From Nitratireductor aquimarinus (GTDB lineage: Bacteria > Pseudomonadota > Alphaproteobacteria > Rhizobiales > Rhizobiaceae), in contig NZ_JAFKDE010000002.1 of assembly GCF_017255295.1 (NCBI RefSeq), forward strand, positions 744,001-808,000: 64,000 bases of DNA, read 5' to 3'. Each line of letters opens with the position of its first letter. The first letter of the stretch is position 1. The notes beneath the pieces were generated by a model. It had not been told where the DNA came from. It worked only from the letters and a program-made list of their open reading frames with translations, and made no database searches. Of the stretch, positions 42,718 to 51,571 are shown in pieces. The position numbers and the translations under genes were made by a program.

Positions 42718-43347
42718 GTGTCGGGGGTGTCCGGTTTGAGCAAGCTTGTTCGGGGTGTTGTCCTGGCGGTGGCGGTGGTGCTGCCGTCCGTTGCGTTGGC
42801 CGGGTGGAAGCCCGTCGAACAGGTGGAACCCTACAAGATCACCGGTTCCACCGCGCTGGATCTCTACCGTTCCATCGGCGAGCGCGGTCCCAAGCTGGGC
42901 GTGCGACGCGTGATTGCCTATACGGATTTCAGGCTGACCTGGCAGCGCGATTATCAGCAGCGCAAGGACGGAGCCTGCGTGCTGGCTTCCGCAAAGCCGA
43001 AGCTCATCATCACCTATCGCCTGCCGCAAGCGCCTTCTTCCCTCTCACCGCAGACGCAGGCCGCCTGGGATCGCTTCAGTGCGGGCGTGCGCACGCATGA
43101 AGAAATGCATGGCGAGATCATCACCGACATGGTGAAGGAGATCCAGGCCGTGTCCGTCGGTCTGCGCGCGGAGAATGATCCCGGCTGCCGCAAGGTGCGG
43201 GCGAAATTGCAGGAGCATCTGGGCCGCCTGTCGCAGGCGCAGCGTCAGCGCAGCCGCGATTTCGATCGCGTCGAAATGGGCGATGGCGGCAATGTCCACC
43301 GTCTGGTGATGGAGTTCATCAATGGTGACCGGCAGCGCAGCAACTGA
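42718..43347 (+). CDS. DUF922 secreted zinc-dependent protease-like protein
   Basis: The product has a signal peptide (LSKLVRGVVLAVAVVLPSVA, cleavage near ALA-GWK). Its DUF922 domain contains THEEMHGEII, whose HExxH is the expected zinc motif, preceded by a long helix with QAAWDRFSAGVRTHE. It should be a periplasmic or extracellular metalloprotease; the substrate is unknown. Possible starts are GTG 42718, GTG 42727 and TTG 42736, and the last, after a GGGGG site, gives the neatest signal peptide. An ATG at 42655 lies in the repeat element and is rejected. The gene is convergent with mccB, with 17 bases between the stops. Confidence 0.85.
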   Translation: MSGVSGLSKLVRGVVLAVAVVLPSVALAGWKPVEQVEPYKITGSTALDLYRSIGERGPKLGVRRVIAYTDFRLTWQRDYQQRKDGACVLASAKPKLIITYRLPQAPSSLSPQTQAAWDRFSAGVRTHEEMHGEIITDMVKEIQAVSVGLRAENDPGCRKVRAKLQEHLGRLSQAQRQRSRDFDRVEMGDGGNVHRLVMEFINGDRQRSN

Positions 43348-43364
43348 TCTGCCGCGCCGTTTGC

Positions 43365-44972
43365 CTACATTCTGAAAACGCCGAATTTCGTGTCGCCAAT
43401 CGGGGCGTTCAGCGCCGATCCGAGCGAAAGCGCCAGAACCTCGCGTGTTTTCGCCGGATCCACGATCCCGTCATCCCACAGCCGCGCACTCGAATAGAGC
43501 GGATGGCCTTCACGCTCGTATTTTTCGAGGATCGGCTGGCGAAACGCTGCCTCTTCCTCCGCGCTCCAGCTTCCGCCCTTGCGCTCGATGCCTTCGCGCT
43601 TGACGATTGAGAGAACCGTCGCCGCCTGTTCGCCACCCATCACGGAAATGCGGGCATTGGGCCACATCCACAGGAAGCGGGGCGAGTAGGCGCGGCCGCA
43701 CATGCCGTAATTGCCGGCCCCAAAGGAACCGCCGATGATGGCCGTCACCTTGGGGACCTGCGCGGTGGCGACAGCCGTCACCAGTTTCGCGCCGTCACGG
43801 GCGATGCCGCCGGCCTCATATTTGCGGCCGACCATGAAGCCGGTGATGTTCTGGAGGAAGACGAGCGGGATCTTTCGCTGGCAGCACAGCTCGATGAAAT
43901 GCGCGCCTTTCAGCGCACTTTCGGAGAAAAGCACCCCGTTATTTGCCAGAATGCCTACCGGAATTCCGTAAATATGCGCAAACCCGGTGACGAGCGTGGT
44001 TCCGTAATTGGCCTTGAACTCATCGAACTCCGACCCGTCCACCACCCGCGCGATCACCTCGCGCACATCATAGGGCTGGCGGGTGTCGGCGGGAATGATG
44101 CCGTAAATCTCGCGCGGGTCGTAAAGCGGCGGAATCGATTTGCGAAGATCGAGCGATACCGTCTTCTTTCGATTCAGGTTTTTGACGATGCGCCGCACGA
44201 TGGCCAGTGCGTGTTCATCGTCCAGCGCATAGTGATCGGCAACGCCGGATTCGCGCGTGTGCACCTCCGCGCCGCCCAGTTCTTCGGCGGTCACCACTTC
44301 GCCGGTGGCCGCCTTCACCAGCGGCGGGCCGCCGAGGAAGATCGTCGCCTGTCCCTTGACCATGATGGTCTCGTCGCTCATCGCGGGAACATAGGCGCCG
44401 CCGGCGGTGCAGGAGCCCATCACGCAGGCAATCTGGGGAATGCCCTTCGCCGACATGTTGGCCTGGTTGAAGAAGATGCGGCCGAAATGCTCACGGTCGG
44501 GAAACACTTCGTCCTGGTTCGGCAAATTGGCCCCGCCCGAATCCACCAGATAGACGCAGGGCAGATTGTTTTCGAGCGCGATCTCCTGCGCGCGCAGATG
44601 CTTCTTCACCGTCAGCGGATAATAGGTACCGCCCTTCACGGTGGCGTCATTGACGACGATGACGCATTCGCGACCCTCAATGCGCCCGACGCCGGCGATC
44701 AGGCCAGCTGAAGCGATGTCGCCGCCATACATGTCGTGGGCGGCGAACTGGCCGATTTCGAGAAAGGGCGCGCCGACATCGAGCAATTGGGCGAGCCGTT
44801 CGCGCGGCAGAAGCTTGCCGCGCTTCACATGGCGTTCGCGCGCCTCGTCAGACCCGCCACGCTCCACGAGCGCGGCTTTCTCTGCCGTTTCGGCCACCAG
44901 CGCCTGCATGCGTTCGAAATTGGCCCTGTATGCGTCGGAGGCGGTGGAAAGCTGCGATTGAAGGACGGTCAT
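43365..44972 (-). CDS. liuB: Methylcrotonyl-CoA carboxylase carboxyltransferase subunit (beta)
   Basis: This 535-residue subunit transfers the carboxyl group from biotin to 3-methylcrotonyl-CoA in leucine catabolism. It has the two crotonase-like halves of the carboxyltransferase: the N-terminal half with [20 protein letters not shown], the oxyanion [16 protein letters not shown], and the C-terminal half with [20 protein letters not shown] and [19 protein letters not shown]. The latter is characteristic of MCC beta rather than propionyl-CoA carboxylase. GGAG precedes the ATG. It follows the isovaleryl-CoA dehydrogenase after 177 bases. Its biotin partner is not adjacent but 5.6 kb downstream. 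Confidence 0.95.
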   Translation of the reverse strand: MTVLQSQLSTASDAYRANFERMQALVAETAEKAALVERGGSDEARERHVKRGKLLPRERLAQLLDVGAPFLEIGQFAAHDMYGGDIASAGLIAGVGRIEGRECVIVVNDATVKGGTYYPLTVKKHLRAQEIALENNLPCVYLVDSGGANLPNQDEVFPDREHFGRIFFNQANMSAKGIPQIACVMGSCTAGGAYVPAMSDETIMVKGQATIFLGGPPLVKAATGEVVTAEELGGAEVHTRESGVADHYALDDEHALAIVRRIVKNLNRKKTVSLDLRKSIPPLYDPREIYGIIPADTRQPYDVREVIARVVDGSEFDEFKANYGTTLVTGFAHIYGIPVGILANNGVLFSESALKGAHFIELCCQRKIPLVFLQNITGFMVGRKYEAGGIARDGAKLVTAVATAQVPKVTAIIGGSFGAGNYGMCGRAYSPRFLWMWPNARISVMGGEQAATVLSIVKREGIERKGGSWSAEEEAAFRQPILEKYEREGHPLYSSARLWDDGIVDPAKTREVLALSLGSALNAPIGDTKFGVFRM

Positions 44973-45149
44973 GCGATCTCCGGCGGCATTGTCGGGCGCA
45001 AGGCCCTTTGGTGGTCAATCTGCGCAAACGAATTGAGCGTCAGGTAAGCGCATCATGTCTGCCCGGCGCAACGGATAGAAGAGCACCGGCCAGAAAATCC
45101 TGCAGAAAATCTTGCAGAGAAGCGGGCAGGGCGGTCTGCAAGGCCCGCA

Positions 45150-46310
45150 TCAGGCTTCCGTCATCATTTCGCGGCCGATCAGCCAGCGCCTGATTTCGCT
45201 CGTGCCGGCCCCGATCTCGTAGAGCTTGGCGTCGCGCAGGAGGCGACCGGCGGGGAACTCGTTCACATAGCCATTGCCGCCCAGAAGCTGGATCGCATCG
45301 AGCGCCGTCTGCGTCGCTTTCTCGGCTGCGTAGAGAATGCAGCCGGCGGCGTCCTTGCGGGTCGTCTCGCCACGGTCGCAGGCGCTGGCCACCGCATAGA
45401 CATAGGACCGGCAGGCGTTCATCGTCGTGTACATGTCGGCGAGCTTGCCCTGCACAAGCTGGAACGAGCCGACCGGCTGGCCGAACTGCTGGCGCTCGCG
45501 CACATAGGGTGCTGCCACGTCGAGGCAGGCCGCCATGATGCCCACCGGGCCGCCGGCCAGCACCACACGCTCATAGTCGAGCCCCGACATCAGAATGTTG
45601 ACGCCCTTGCCTTCCTCGCCAAGCATGTTCTCGAAGGGCACTTCCACATCCTCGAACACCAGTTCGCCGGTGTTGGAGCCGCGCATGCCAAGCTTGTCGA
45701 GCTTTTGCGCGACCGAGAAGCCTTTCATGTCGCGCTCGATGATGAAGGCGGTGATGCCGCGCGGGCCCGCATCGGGATCGGTCTTGGCGTAGACAACCAG
45801 CGTGCCCGCATCGGGGCCGTTGGTGATCCACATTTTCGAGCCGTTGAGCACGAAGCGGTCATTGCGCTTTTCTGCCTTGAGCTTCATGGACACGACATCG
45901 GAGCCCGCGCCGGTCTCGGACATGGCGAGCGCGCCCACGGTTTCGCCAGAGCAGAGTGCCGGAAGGTATTTTTCCTTCTGCGCATCATTGCCCCAGCGGC
46001 GGAGCTGGTTGACGCAGAGATTGGAATGCGCGCCGTAGGAAAGGCCGACCGAGGCCGAGGCGCGCGAGATTTCCTCCATCGCCACCACATGCGCCAGATA
46101 GCCGAGGCCCGAGCCGCCATAATCCGGATCAACGGTCATGCCGAGCAGGCCGAGCGCACCCATTTCCTGCCAGAGATGGGCTGGAAACTCATTGCTTTCG
46201 TCGGTTTCCGCCGCCAGTGGCGCTATCTTTTCCTGAGCGAAGCGATGCGTCATGTCGCGCAGCGCGTCGATGTCCTCGCCAAGCCCGAAATTCATCGATC
46301 CGGTATACAT
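45150..46310 (-). CDS. liuA: Isovaleryl-CoA dehydrogenase
   Basis: This FAD acyl-CoA dehydrogenase oxidises isovaleryl-CoA to 3-methylcrotonyl-CoA and passes electrons to ETF. The 386-residue product has the family sequences [67 protein letters not shown] (with the internal Glu used by isovaleryl-CoA dehydrogenases) and [20 protein letters not shown]. The start at [10 protein letters not shown] has GGAGGAG just upstream; eleven further codons are rejected. It lies 13 bases after the TetR gene and is almost certainly in the same operon; mccB follows. Confidence 0.95.
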   Translation of the reverse strand: MYTGSMNFGLGEDIDALRDMTHRFAQEKIAPLAAETDESNEFPAHLWQEMGALGLLGMTVDPDYGGSGLGYLAHVVAMEEISRASASVGLSYGAHSNLCVNQLRRWGNDAQKEKYLPALCSGETVGALAMSETGAGSDVVSMKLKAEKRNDRFVLNGSKMWITNGPDAGTLVVYAKTDPDAGPRGITAFIIERDMKGFSVAQKLDKLGMRGSNTGELVFEDVEVPFENMLGEEGKGVNILMSGLDYERVVLAGGPVGIMAACLDVAAPYVRERQQFGQPVGSFQLVQGKLADMYTTMNACRSYVYAVASACDRGETTRKDAAGCILYAAEKATQTALDAIQLLGGNGYVNEFPAGRLLRDAKLYEIGAGTSEIRRWLIGREMMTEA

Positions 46311-46323
46311 CGGTCTCCTCCGG

Positions 46324-46932
46324 TCAAGCCTCCGCGCCCACAAGGCGCATGGTCATGGTGTGATAGTTAGCGGCAACTTCGTCTTCGGAAAGCCGCAGCT
46401 CCGGGCGAAACCAGACGATCACACCTGTGATCATCTGGATGATCGCCATCGCCGTCAGCGCCACATCGTCGATCTGGAAAACGCCTTCGCGCTGGCCATC
46501 GGTCAGGATGGAGCGCAATTCGCCCTCATACTGGCTGCGCAGCGCAAGAATCTGCTCGAGCCGCTCGCTGGAAAGGCTGCGCAGCTCCAGATTGCTCACA
46601 TGGGTTGCGTTGCGCCGCGCCAGGTGAAAGCGGATGTGGTTTTCAACGAATTTAGCGAGGCGTCCTGCCGGCTTCTCTTTGTCGGAGCCACGTGCAGGAC
46701 GCGCTTCCCCCCAGGAAGCGATAAGGCGCTCCATATGCTCGAGCATGAGTGCATGGAGCAATGCTTCTTTAGTCGTAAAGTATCGGTAGAGAGCAGCCGG
46801 CTGCACGCCGACGCTGGCGGCAAGCTGGCGCATGGACATGGCTTCAAAGCCGAGACGCGCAATCAGGTCCAGCGCCGCCTCGCGGATCGCTGCTTCCGTC
46901 TTTTCACCGTCTGAGCCGGTCGTGCGCGCCAT
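46324..46932 (-). CDS. TetR-family regulator, probable regulator of the leucine/isovalerate operon
   Basis: The 202-residue protein has an N-terminal TetR helix-turn-helix (residues about 14-60: [20 protein letters not shown], then [20 protein letters not shown]) and a ligand-binding C-terminal helix bundle. It is the first gene of the operon with isovaleryl-CoA dehydrogenase and mccB, after a GGGAGG ribosome-binding site. A palindrome directly upstream is a likely autoregulatory operator. By position it fits a LiuQ-type regulator sensing an acyl-CoA, but that is inference. Confidence 0.9.
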   Translation of the reverse strand: MARTTGSDGEKTEAAIREAALDLIARLGFEAMSMRQLAASVGVQPAALYRYFTTKEALLHALMLEHMERLIASWGEARPARGSDKEKPAGRLAKFVENHIRFHLARRNATHVSNLELRSLSSERLEQILALRSQYEGELRSILTDGQREGVFQIDDVALTAMAIIQMITGVIVWFRPELRLSEDEVAANYHTMTMRLVGAEA

Positions 46933-46948
46933 GGTGCCTCCCTGTCGT

Positions 46949-46974
46949 ATTAATAAAACGAACGTTCAATTAAT
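46949..46974. promoter_or_regulatory. Candidate TetR operator upstream of the liu operon
   Basis: A perfect GAACGTTC core is flanked by AT-rich symmetric arms (ATTAATAAAAC ... AATTAAT), giving a near-complete palindrome of 26 bases. It begins 17 bases before the TetR start codon, so it would overlap the promoter. It is the normal size and position for an autoregulatory TetR site. Confidence 0.55.
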
Positions 46975-47063
46975 TCAAGATGGGTGTGAATTGGTTGGTT
47001 ACGGACAAAAGGGCGTTTGATCACAGTTCATGCCGCAAGATGGTTTGGCAGTCCCAGCGCGGT

Positions 47064-47197
47064 GCGTGGTTCGCCCTTCGACAAGCTCAGGAAGCTCACC
47101 ATGAGGGAGGGCGGTGTTTGTCAAATCCGCTGCAACGACCGGGATCTAGGCTCCTGTCGGATACCACTTCCCTCATGGTGAGCTTGTCGAACCACGC
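47064..47197. repeat. Long inverted repeat with GCGTGGTTCG / CGAACCACGC ends
   Basis: The left arm (47064-47108) reads GCGTGGTTCG ... ACAAGCTCA ... CCATGAGGGA. The right arm (47169-47197) is its inverse, TCCCTCATGG-TGAGCTTGTC-GAACCACGC. An internal insertion in the left arm duplicates the AGCTCA part. Similar GACAAGCTCA/TGAGCTTGTC elements are dispersed repeats in many alphaproteobacteria. Confidence 0.75.
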
Positions 47198-47399
47198 ACT
47201 GGGTCAATGCCATGGACGTGCGTACCGTGGCATTCGATGGATTTGCGGCAATCTGAGCAAGCAAACGAGGCCTACGCTAGAGAAGCGAAGCCGCCCGGAC
47301 GCGACAGAAGCAGGTATGCAAATGCGTTGTTACCAGGGTGGGAAACCGGGAAAGCCGTCCCTGTTCTCTGTGCCGTCGCGCCCGGTTCATACGGGCGGA

Positions 47400-47954
47400 T
47401 CAGAGCGCGCTCACAACGTCTCTTGTGGTCGCGACCCTGCAGAACTCGAAGCCGAGCGTGGCCACATGCGCGCGGTGAACCTCTTCGGCAGGAACGCTCC
47501 CGCCCTTGCCATCCGGCAGATCGAAGCAGTCGCAGGCGTCTTCCACCAGCATCATGTTCCAGCCCATATTCGCGCCGGTGCGTATGGTGGTAGACACGCA
47601 CATATCCGTGGAAATGCCGCAGGTAACCACCGTCTTCGCGCCGAGACGACGCAGGCGCAGGTCGAGATCGGTGCCGATAAAGGCGGAATTGACGCTCTTG
47701 GTGACAAGCTGTTCGCCGGGCAGCGGCTCGAAACCGGGCCGCAGGGCATTGCCGGGCGCGCCGGGGCGCAGCGTGGAAGCCTGCTCGACGGAATCGTGCC
47801 GCACATGGATCAGCGGGCGTTTTGCCCTGCGCCAGGCGGCGAGAAGTGCAAGACCGTTCCTGTCGACATCGCTGTTCCAGCGCCGGGGCCAGGACGGATC
47901 GTCAAATGCCTGCTGATAATCGACAAGCAGAAGAACGGCGTCGTCTAGATCCAT
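47400..47954 (-). CDS. Isochorismatase-family cysteine hydrolase
   Basis: The 184-residue protein has the family fold and triad: Asp in LLLVDYQQAFDDP, Lys in LVTKSVNSAFIGT, and nucleophilic Cys in VTCGISTDMCVSTTIRTGAN. The cis-peptide GIST preceding the Cys is typical. Relatives hydrolyse isochorismate, nicotinamide, ureidoacrylate or similar amides, and the sequence alone does not decide which. The start at MDLDDAVLLLVDYQ follows AAGGG; 37 upstream codons open in frame lack conservation. It lies 115 bases upstream of the MFS gene's end, on the same strand, facing the repeat. Confidence 0.88.
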   Translation of the reverse strand: MDLDDAVLLLVDYQQAFDDPSWPRRWNSDVDRNGLALLAAWRRAKRPLIHVRHDSVEQASTLRPGAPGNALRPGFEPLPGEQLVTKSVNSAFIGTDLDLRLRRLGAKTVVTCGISTDMCVSTTIRTGANMGWNMMLVEDACDCFDLPDGKGGSVPAEEVHRAHVATLGFEFCRVATTRDVVSAL

Positions 47955-48069
47955 CGGTGAGCCCTTGCGTATCCGGTTGTTGTGCAATTGCCTGTACTGG
48001 GTGCCTGCATCAGGCAGGGATAGCAGGTCAATGCTACCGCCGGCTGCCGGACCTGCAAGAGCCATCGCG

Positions 48070-49236
48070 CTAGTGTTTCGCCAGCTTCTGGACCAACCCG
48101 TCCATCAGGAGGAGGGCCGCCCCCAGCGCGAGCCCGCTTCCAAGCACCATGCCTGCCGCAGGCAACCCAAAGCTCTGCAATGCGAAGGCCGCACCTGTGA
48201 GCAGTGAGAGCAGCGCGATATTGTTGGCGCTCTCCGACAGGGCCAGCACAAACGCTTTGTCCGCGCCCGCCCGGCGGGCGACCAGCGCCGTGCTTGCAGG
48301 GGCTGCAAAACCGAGCGCAATGCCCCAGCAGGCAAGGCAGAAAAGCGTGCCGACAAGCGGCAATGGCAGAAGCAGGAAGGCTGCAAAACTGAGCGCGAGA
48401 AACAGAACGGCGGCGACCAGCAGCCGCTCATCGCCGTGCGACAGCCGTCTGACGAGGCCGGTCGATAGATTGCCCACGGCCAGACCGAGGCCGAACGCCG
48501 TGATCGCCAGCCCCGTTTGCAGCGTGTCGGTTGCAAATCGGTCCCGCAGCATCTCGCCACTCAGACCGAAGGCGGCAACGGCAGCGCCATTCCAGAGAGC
48601 CTTGGCGATGAGAAGCAGGAGCGCGCTTCTTCCAGAACTGCCGAGCCCGCTTAAACGCTGCCGTGTGGCAGGCGCATGTGTCGTCTCATCGCCCCGAAGC
48701 ACACGGCCTGCGGGCATGAGCAGCAGAAGACAGCCGATGGCGCTGGCAAGGAAGGGCGCGCGCCAGTCAAACAGCCGTGTCAGGACGCCGGCCAGCGCTG
48801 GCCCGGCGGCGATGCCTGCCGTCATGCCAAGCATGACAAGGCCCATGGCCTGTGAATGTCGCGCCTCGGGAAACCGGTCGGCAATGAGGGCGAACACGGC
48901 GGGAATGAGCGCGGCCGCCGCCACTCCACCCAGAACACGAAGAATGATGGCAATGCCAAGCGTGGGGGCGAAGGCCACCGCAAGCCCATCGGCGGCGAGA
49001 AGCGTCAGCGCCGTAAGCAGAAGACGCCGCCGGTCAAGCCGGTGGGCGACAAGACCGATAAGCGGCGCGCCGACGGCATAGGCAAGCGCATAGCCGGAAA
49101 TCAGCCAGGAGGCGGCAGCCGGGGTTGCGCCAAAGGCAGCGCCGATGGGCGTCAGAAGGGGCGCGATCATGAACTCTGTCACGCCGACGAAAAAAACAGC
49201 CAGCGCAAGCACCGGCAAAAGAAGCCGTGAAGGCAT
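48070..49236 (-). CDS. MFS transporter, drug/sugar-efflux type
   Basis: The 388-residue inner-membrane protein has twelve predicted helices. The motif after helix 2 (GLVAHRLDRRRLLLTALTLL) is the family's GxxxDRxGRR/K signature. FFVGVTEFMIAPLLTPIGAA at the N-terminus and the overall plan resemble the AraJ/YdhP-type DHA1 efflux group. The substrate is unknown. Sixty-four upstream codons are open but unlikely: the ATG at 49236 has GGAG six bases away and begins just before helix 1. It diverges from the D-aminopeptidase gene. Confidence 0.9.
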   Translation of the reverse strand: MPSRLLLPVLALAVFFVGVTEFMIAPLLTPIGAAFGATPAAASWLISGYALAYAVGAPLIGLVAHRLDRRRLLLTALTLLAADGLAVAFAPTLGIAIILRVLGGVAAAALIPAVFALIADRFPEARHSQAMGLVMLGMTAGIAAGPALAGVLTRLFDWRAPFLASAIGCLLLLMPAGRVLRGDETTHAPATRQRLSGLGSSGRSALLLLIAKALWNGAAVAAFGLSGEMLRDRFATDTLQTGLAITAFGLGLAVGNLSTGLVRRLSHGDERLLVAAVLFLALSFAAFLLLPLPLVGTLFCLACWGIALGFAAPASTALVARRAGADKAFVLALSESANNIALLSLLTGAAFALQSFGLPAAGMVLGSGLALGAALLLMDGLVQKLAKH

Positions 49237-49584
49237 GGAAAACTCCATGTTCAGGATGAACGGGATGGCGCTTTGAGCGCCGGGAAAGACGTTTTTTGGG
49301 GAGAGAGCGCACCGGAGTGCTGGCGCAGAAGGTTTGCGCAGCGTTTCAGGGAAGAAAGGAGAGGTGCTGAAGCGTCTTGTGGCAATGTTGCCGGGAGGGG
49401 GATGCCAAGGGCTGCCGGGGGCTGCCAAGGGGGCTGCCAGGGGCTGTTTGCCCGAACGCTGGCTTCATTTTGCATGATGCAGGCTGCGGTGCAAGCGGCT
49501 GGCATCGTTTCTATCGCATGCTGGGACTGGAATTCGTCATGCGTTTCAAGTCGAATGCCGGCGATTCATTATCAGGGGAGCGGC
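49237..49584. other. 348-base divergent intergenic region with short GC-rich tandem repeats
   Basis: This is the promoter region of the MFS and M55 peptidase genes; no further gene is supported. Around 49403-49446 a unit close to GGGCTGCCAA is repeated three to four times with slight changes, perhaps from slippage. CAGGGGAG just before 49585 is the ribosome-binding site of the peptidase. Confidence 0.5.
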
Positions 49585-50406
49585 ATGCATATTTTTATCT
49601 CTGTCGATATCGAGGGCGTGGCCGGGGTCTGCGAGAGCCTTCAGGGCCAGCGCGGCAACCCGGAATACGAGGTGGCGCGCAGGCTCATGACCGAAGAGGC
49701 GAATGCCGCGATCCGTGGCGCTTTTGCGGGCGGAGCGGACGCGGTGACGGTGGCGGATTCGCACGGGCCGATGCGCAACATGATCGCTGAACAGCTCGAC
49801 CCGCGCGCGCGTCTTGTTTCCGGTCGCGCGCGCCCGCTGTCGATGATCGAAGGCATTCATGCCGATCACGATGGTGTGGTGCTGATCGGTTACCACGCGG
49901 CCGCCGACAATTTCGGCGTGCTTGCCCACACGGTCAGCGGTCTGGCGTTCCGCCGCATCGAGGTGAATGGCGTGCGCGCCGGAGAGCCGACGCTCTTTGC
50001 CGGCCATGCAGCGGAGATCGGCGTGCCGCTTCTTGCGGTGAGCGGCGATGACCGGCTGGAAGCCGAAATCGCCGAGCAGTTTCCGGCAGCCCGCTCCATT
50101 ACCGTCAAACGCTGCATCAACGCCTTTGCCTCGGAAAGCATGTCGCCGGACGAAGCGCGCGAAAGGATCGAACAGGATGTCTGCGAGGCGGTTGAGGCGG
50201 CTGCGAGCACCGAGGTGAAAGCGCCATGCACGCCGCCGCTTACGGTGGATATCGGCTTTTCCAAGCAGATTTTCGCGGATGCCGCCGCACTCCTGCCTTT
50301 CACGGAGCGCACCGGCGCGCTGGATGTGCGCTTTGTCGCAAAGAGCCATGCCGAGGCGATCGGCATCATCTCCAGCTTCTCTCTCATGGCATCGGCTCTG
50401 GTATGA
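49585..50406 (+). CDS. M55-family D-aminopeptidase (DppA-like)
   Basis: The 273-residue zinc enzyme has the M55 N-terminus FISVDIEGVAGVCE, whose Asp and Glu bind metal, plus VADSHGPMRNM and GYHAAADN, which supply the histidines. DppA of Bacillus releases D-amino acids from peptides such as D-Ala-D-Ala; a role in recycling D-peptides is inferred. No signal peptide is seen. The frame is open 104 codons upstream, but GGGGAG and the conserved start fix the ATG at 49585. It overlaps the P1 peptidase gene by four bases (ATGA), so they are one operon. Confidence 0.9.
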   Translation: MHIFISVDIEGVAGVCESLQGQRGNPEYEVARRLMTEEANAAIRGAFAGGADAVTVADSHGPMRNMIAEQLDPRARLVSGRARPLSMIEGIHADHDGVVLIGYHAAADNFGVLAHTVSGLAFRRIEVNGVRAGEPTLFAGHAAEIGVPLLAVSGDDRLEAEIAEQFPAARSITVKRCINAFASESMSPDEARERIEQDVCEAVEAAASTEVKAPCTPPLTVDIGFSKQIFADAAALLPFTERTGALDVRFVAKSHAEAIGIISSFSLMASALV

Positions 50407-51428
50407 CGGAACGGCTTTTCGACAGGGCGGGCGCGTGGTGGGATCTTCCGGCGGGACCGGCCAACAGCATTGCGGATGTGCCGGGCGTCACCGTCGGGCA
50501 TCTGACCCACCGCGCTCAGACCGCGCGCACGGGCGTCACCGCGATCCTGCCGCATGATGGCGATCTCTTTCGCAATCCGGTTCCGGCCGGCGTGGCGGTG
50601 CTCAATGGATTTGGCAAGAGCGCCGGCCTGATGCAGCTTGCAGAGCTCGGCCGCATCGAAACGCCGATCCTTCTGACCAACACATTTGGCGTGGCGGCCT
50701 GCACCACGGCGCTGATCCGCCGGGCGATTGCACAAAACCCTGAAATCGGGCGCGGACGCCCAACCGTCAATCCGCTGGTGCTGGAATGCAATGACGGGCG
50801 CGTCAGCGACATTCAGGCGCTGGCGGTGACCGAAGCCATGGCGGAAGAGGCGATTTCCGCCGCCGGCGCCGAGGTTGCGCAGGGCACGGTGGGCGCAGGA
50901 ACCGGCATGCGCACCTTTGGCTTTGCCGGCGCCATCGGCAGCGCATCGCGCCGTGTCGCGCTGCCATCCGGCCGTACCCATACGCTGGCGGCGCTTGTTC
51001 TCTCCAATTTCGGCAGGCCGGGCGATCTGCGGCTTCTGGGGGAACGCATCGAGACGCCGGAGGCCGGGCGCGCCGACCCGCAGGACAAGGGCTCCGTCAT
51101 CATCGTCTATGCCACGGATGCGCCTCTCGATTCGCGCCAGCTCACCCGCGTGGCGCGGCGGGCGGGTGCAGCGCTTGGACGTCTCGGCAGCTATTGGGGT
51201 GACCAGAGCGGCGATGTGGCCATCGCCTTCTCCACCGCCAACCGCCTCGATATCGACAGCGAGGCGGATGCCATCGAGCGGCTTGCCGAAGCGCGCATCG
51301 ATCCATTCCTTCATGCAGCCGTCGAGGCGGCGGAGGAGGCGGTTCTGAACGGGCTCTGGCACGCAAGCCCCGTGAGCGGTTATGACGGGCTCCGGCTTCC
51401 TGTGTTGCGCGATCAACTTTTGTCGTGA
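50403..51428 (+). CDS. P1-family peptidase (DmpA/BapA-type N-terminal nucleophile aminopeptidase)
   Basis: The 341-residue protein is made as a precursor that cuts itself to expose a serine nucleophile. The cleavage site is Gly230-Ser231 in DKGSVIIVYATDAPL, matching DmpA/BapA. Other landmarks are NSIADVPGVTVGH at the start and GTVGAGTGMRTFGFAGAIGS. Members are L-aminopeptidase/D-esterases or beta-peptidyl aminopeptidases. Translation is coupled to the M55 D-aminopeptidase, so both may attack peptides with D- or beta-residues. A stem-loop follows about 40 bases after the stop. Confidence 0.92.
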   Translation: MTERLFDRAGAWWDLPAGPANSIADVPGVTVGHLTHRAQTARTGVTAILPHDGDLFRNPVPAGVAVLNGFGKSAGLMQLAELGRIETPILLTNTFGVAACTTALIRRAIAQNPEIGRGRPTVNPLVLECNDGRVSDIQALAVTEAMAEEAISAAGAEVAQGTVGAGTGMRTFGFAGAIGSASRRVALPSGRTHTLAALVLSNFGRPGDLRLLGERIETPEAGRADPQDKGSVIIVYATDAPLDSRQLTRVARRAGAALGRLGSYWGDQSGDVAIAFSTANRLDIDSEADAIERLAEARIDPFLHAAVEAAEEAVLNGLWHASPVSGYDGLRLPVLRDQLLS

Positions 51429-51468
51429 AGCCGGACTTTCCCTTGTCGTGAGCGGTTCCGGGCGATAA

Positions 51469-51503
51469 GCCGGATGGACGGGAGCCTGCTCCCGGCTTCC
51501 GGC
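51469..51503. terminator. Stem-loop after the P1 peptidase gene
   Basis: GCCGGA / TCCGGC arms enclose GGGAG / CTCCC with a CCTG-type loop. There is no T run, so it may be a transcript-stabilising hairpin or a factor-assisted terminator between the peptidase operon and the imelysin gene. Confidence 0.45.
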
Positions 51504-51571
51504 CAGCCCTCGCGCCTCTCCCCCCTGCGCGATAGCCAGCAATTGCCAGCCACGGTTATGGAGTCTGCCCG

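Larger units (their letters stand above)
46933..47399. other. 467-base intergenic region with operator and long inverted repeat
   Basis: No gene is supported. The region holds the TetR operator candidate next to the regulator gene and a long inverted repeat at 47064-47197, both annotated separately. The long plus-strand open frame across it is antisense to the isochorismatase gene and broken up by the repeat. Confidence 0.55.

Noticed and set aside
46980-47948. 322-codon plus-strand open frame over the inverted repeat
   Set aside because: It runs through a repeat element and is antisense to the isochorismatase gene, which has its full triad on the other strand.
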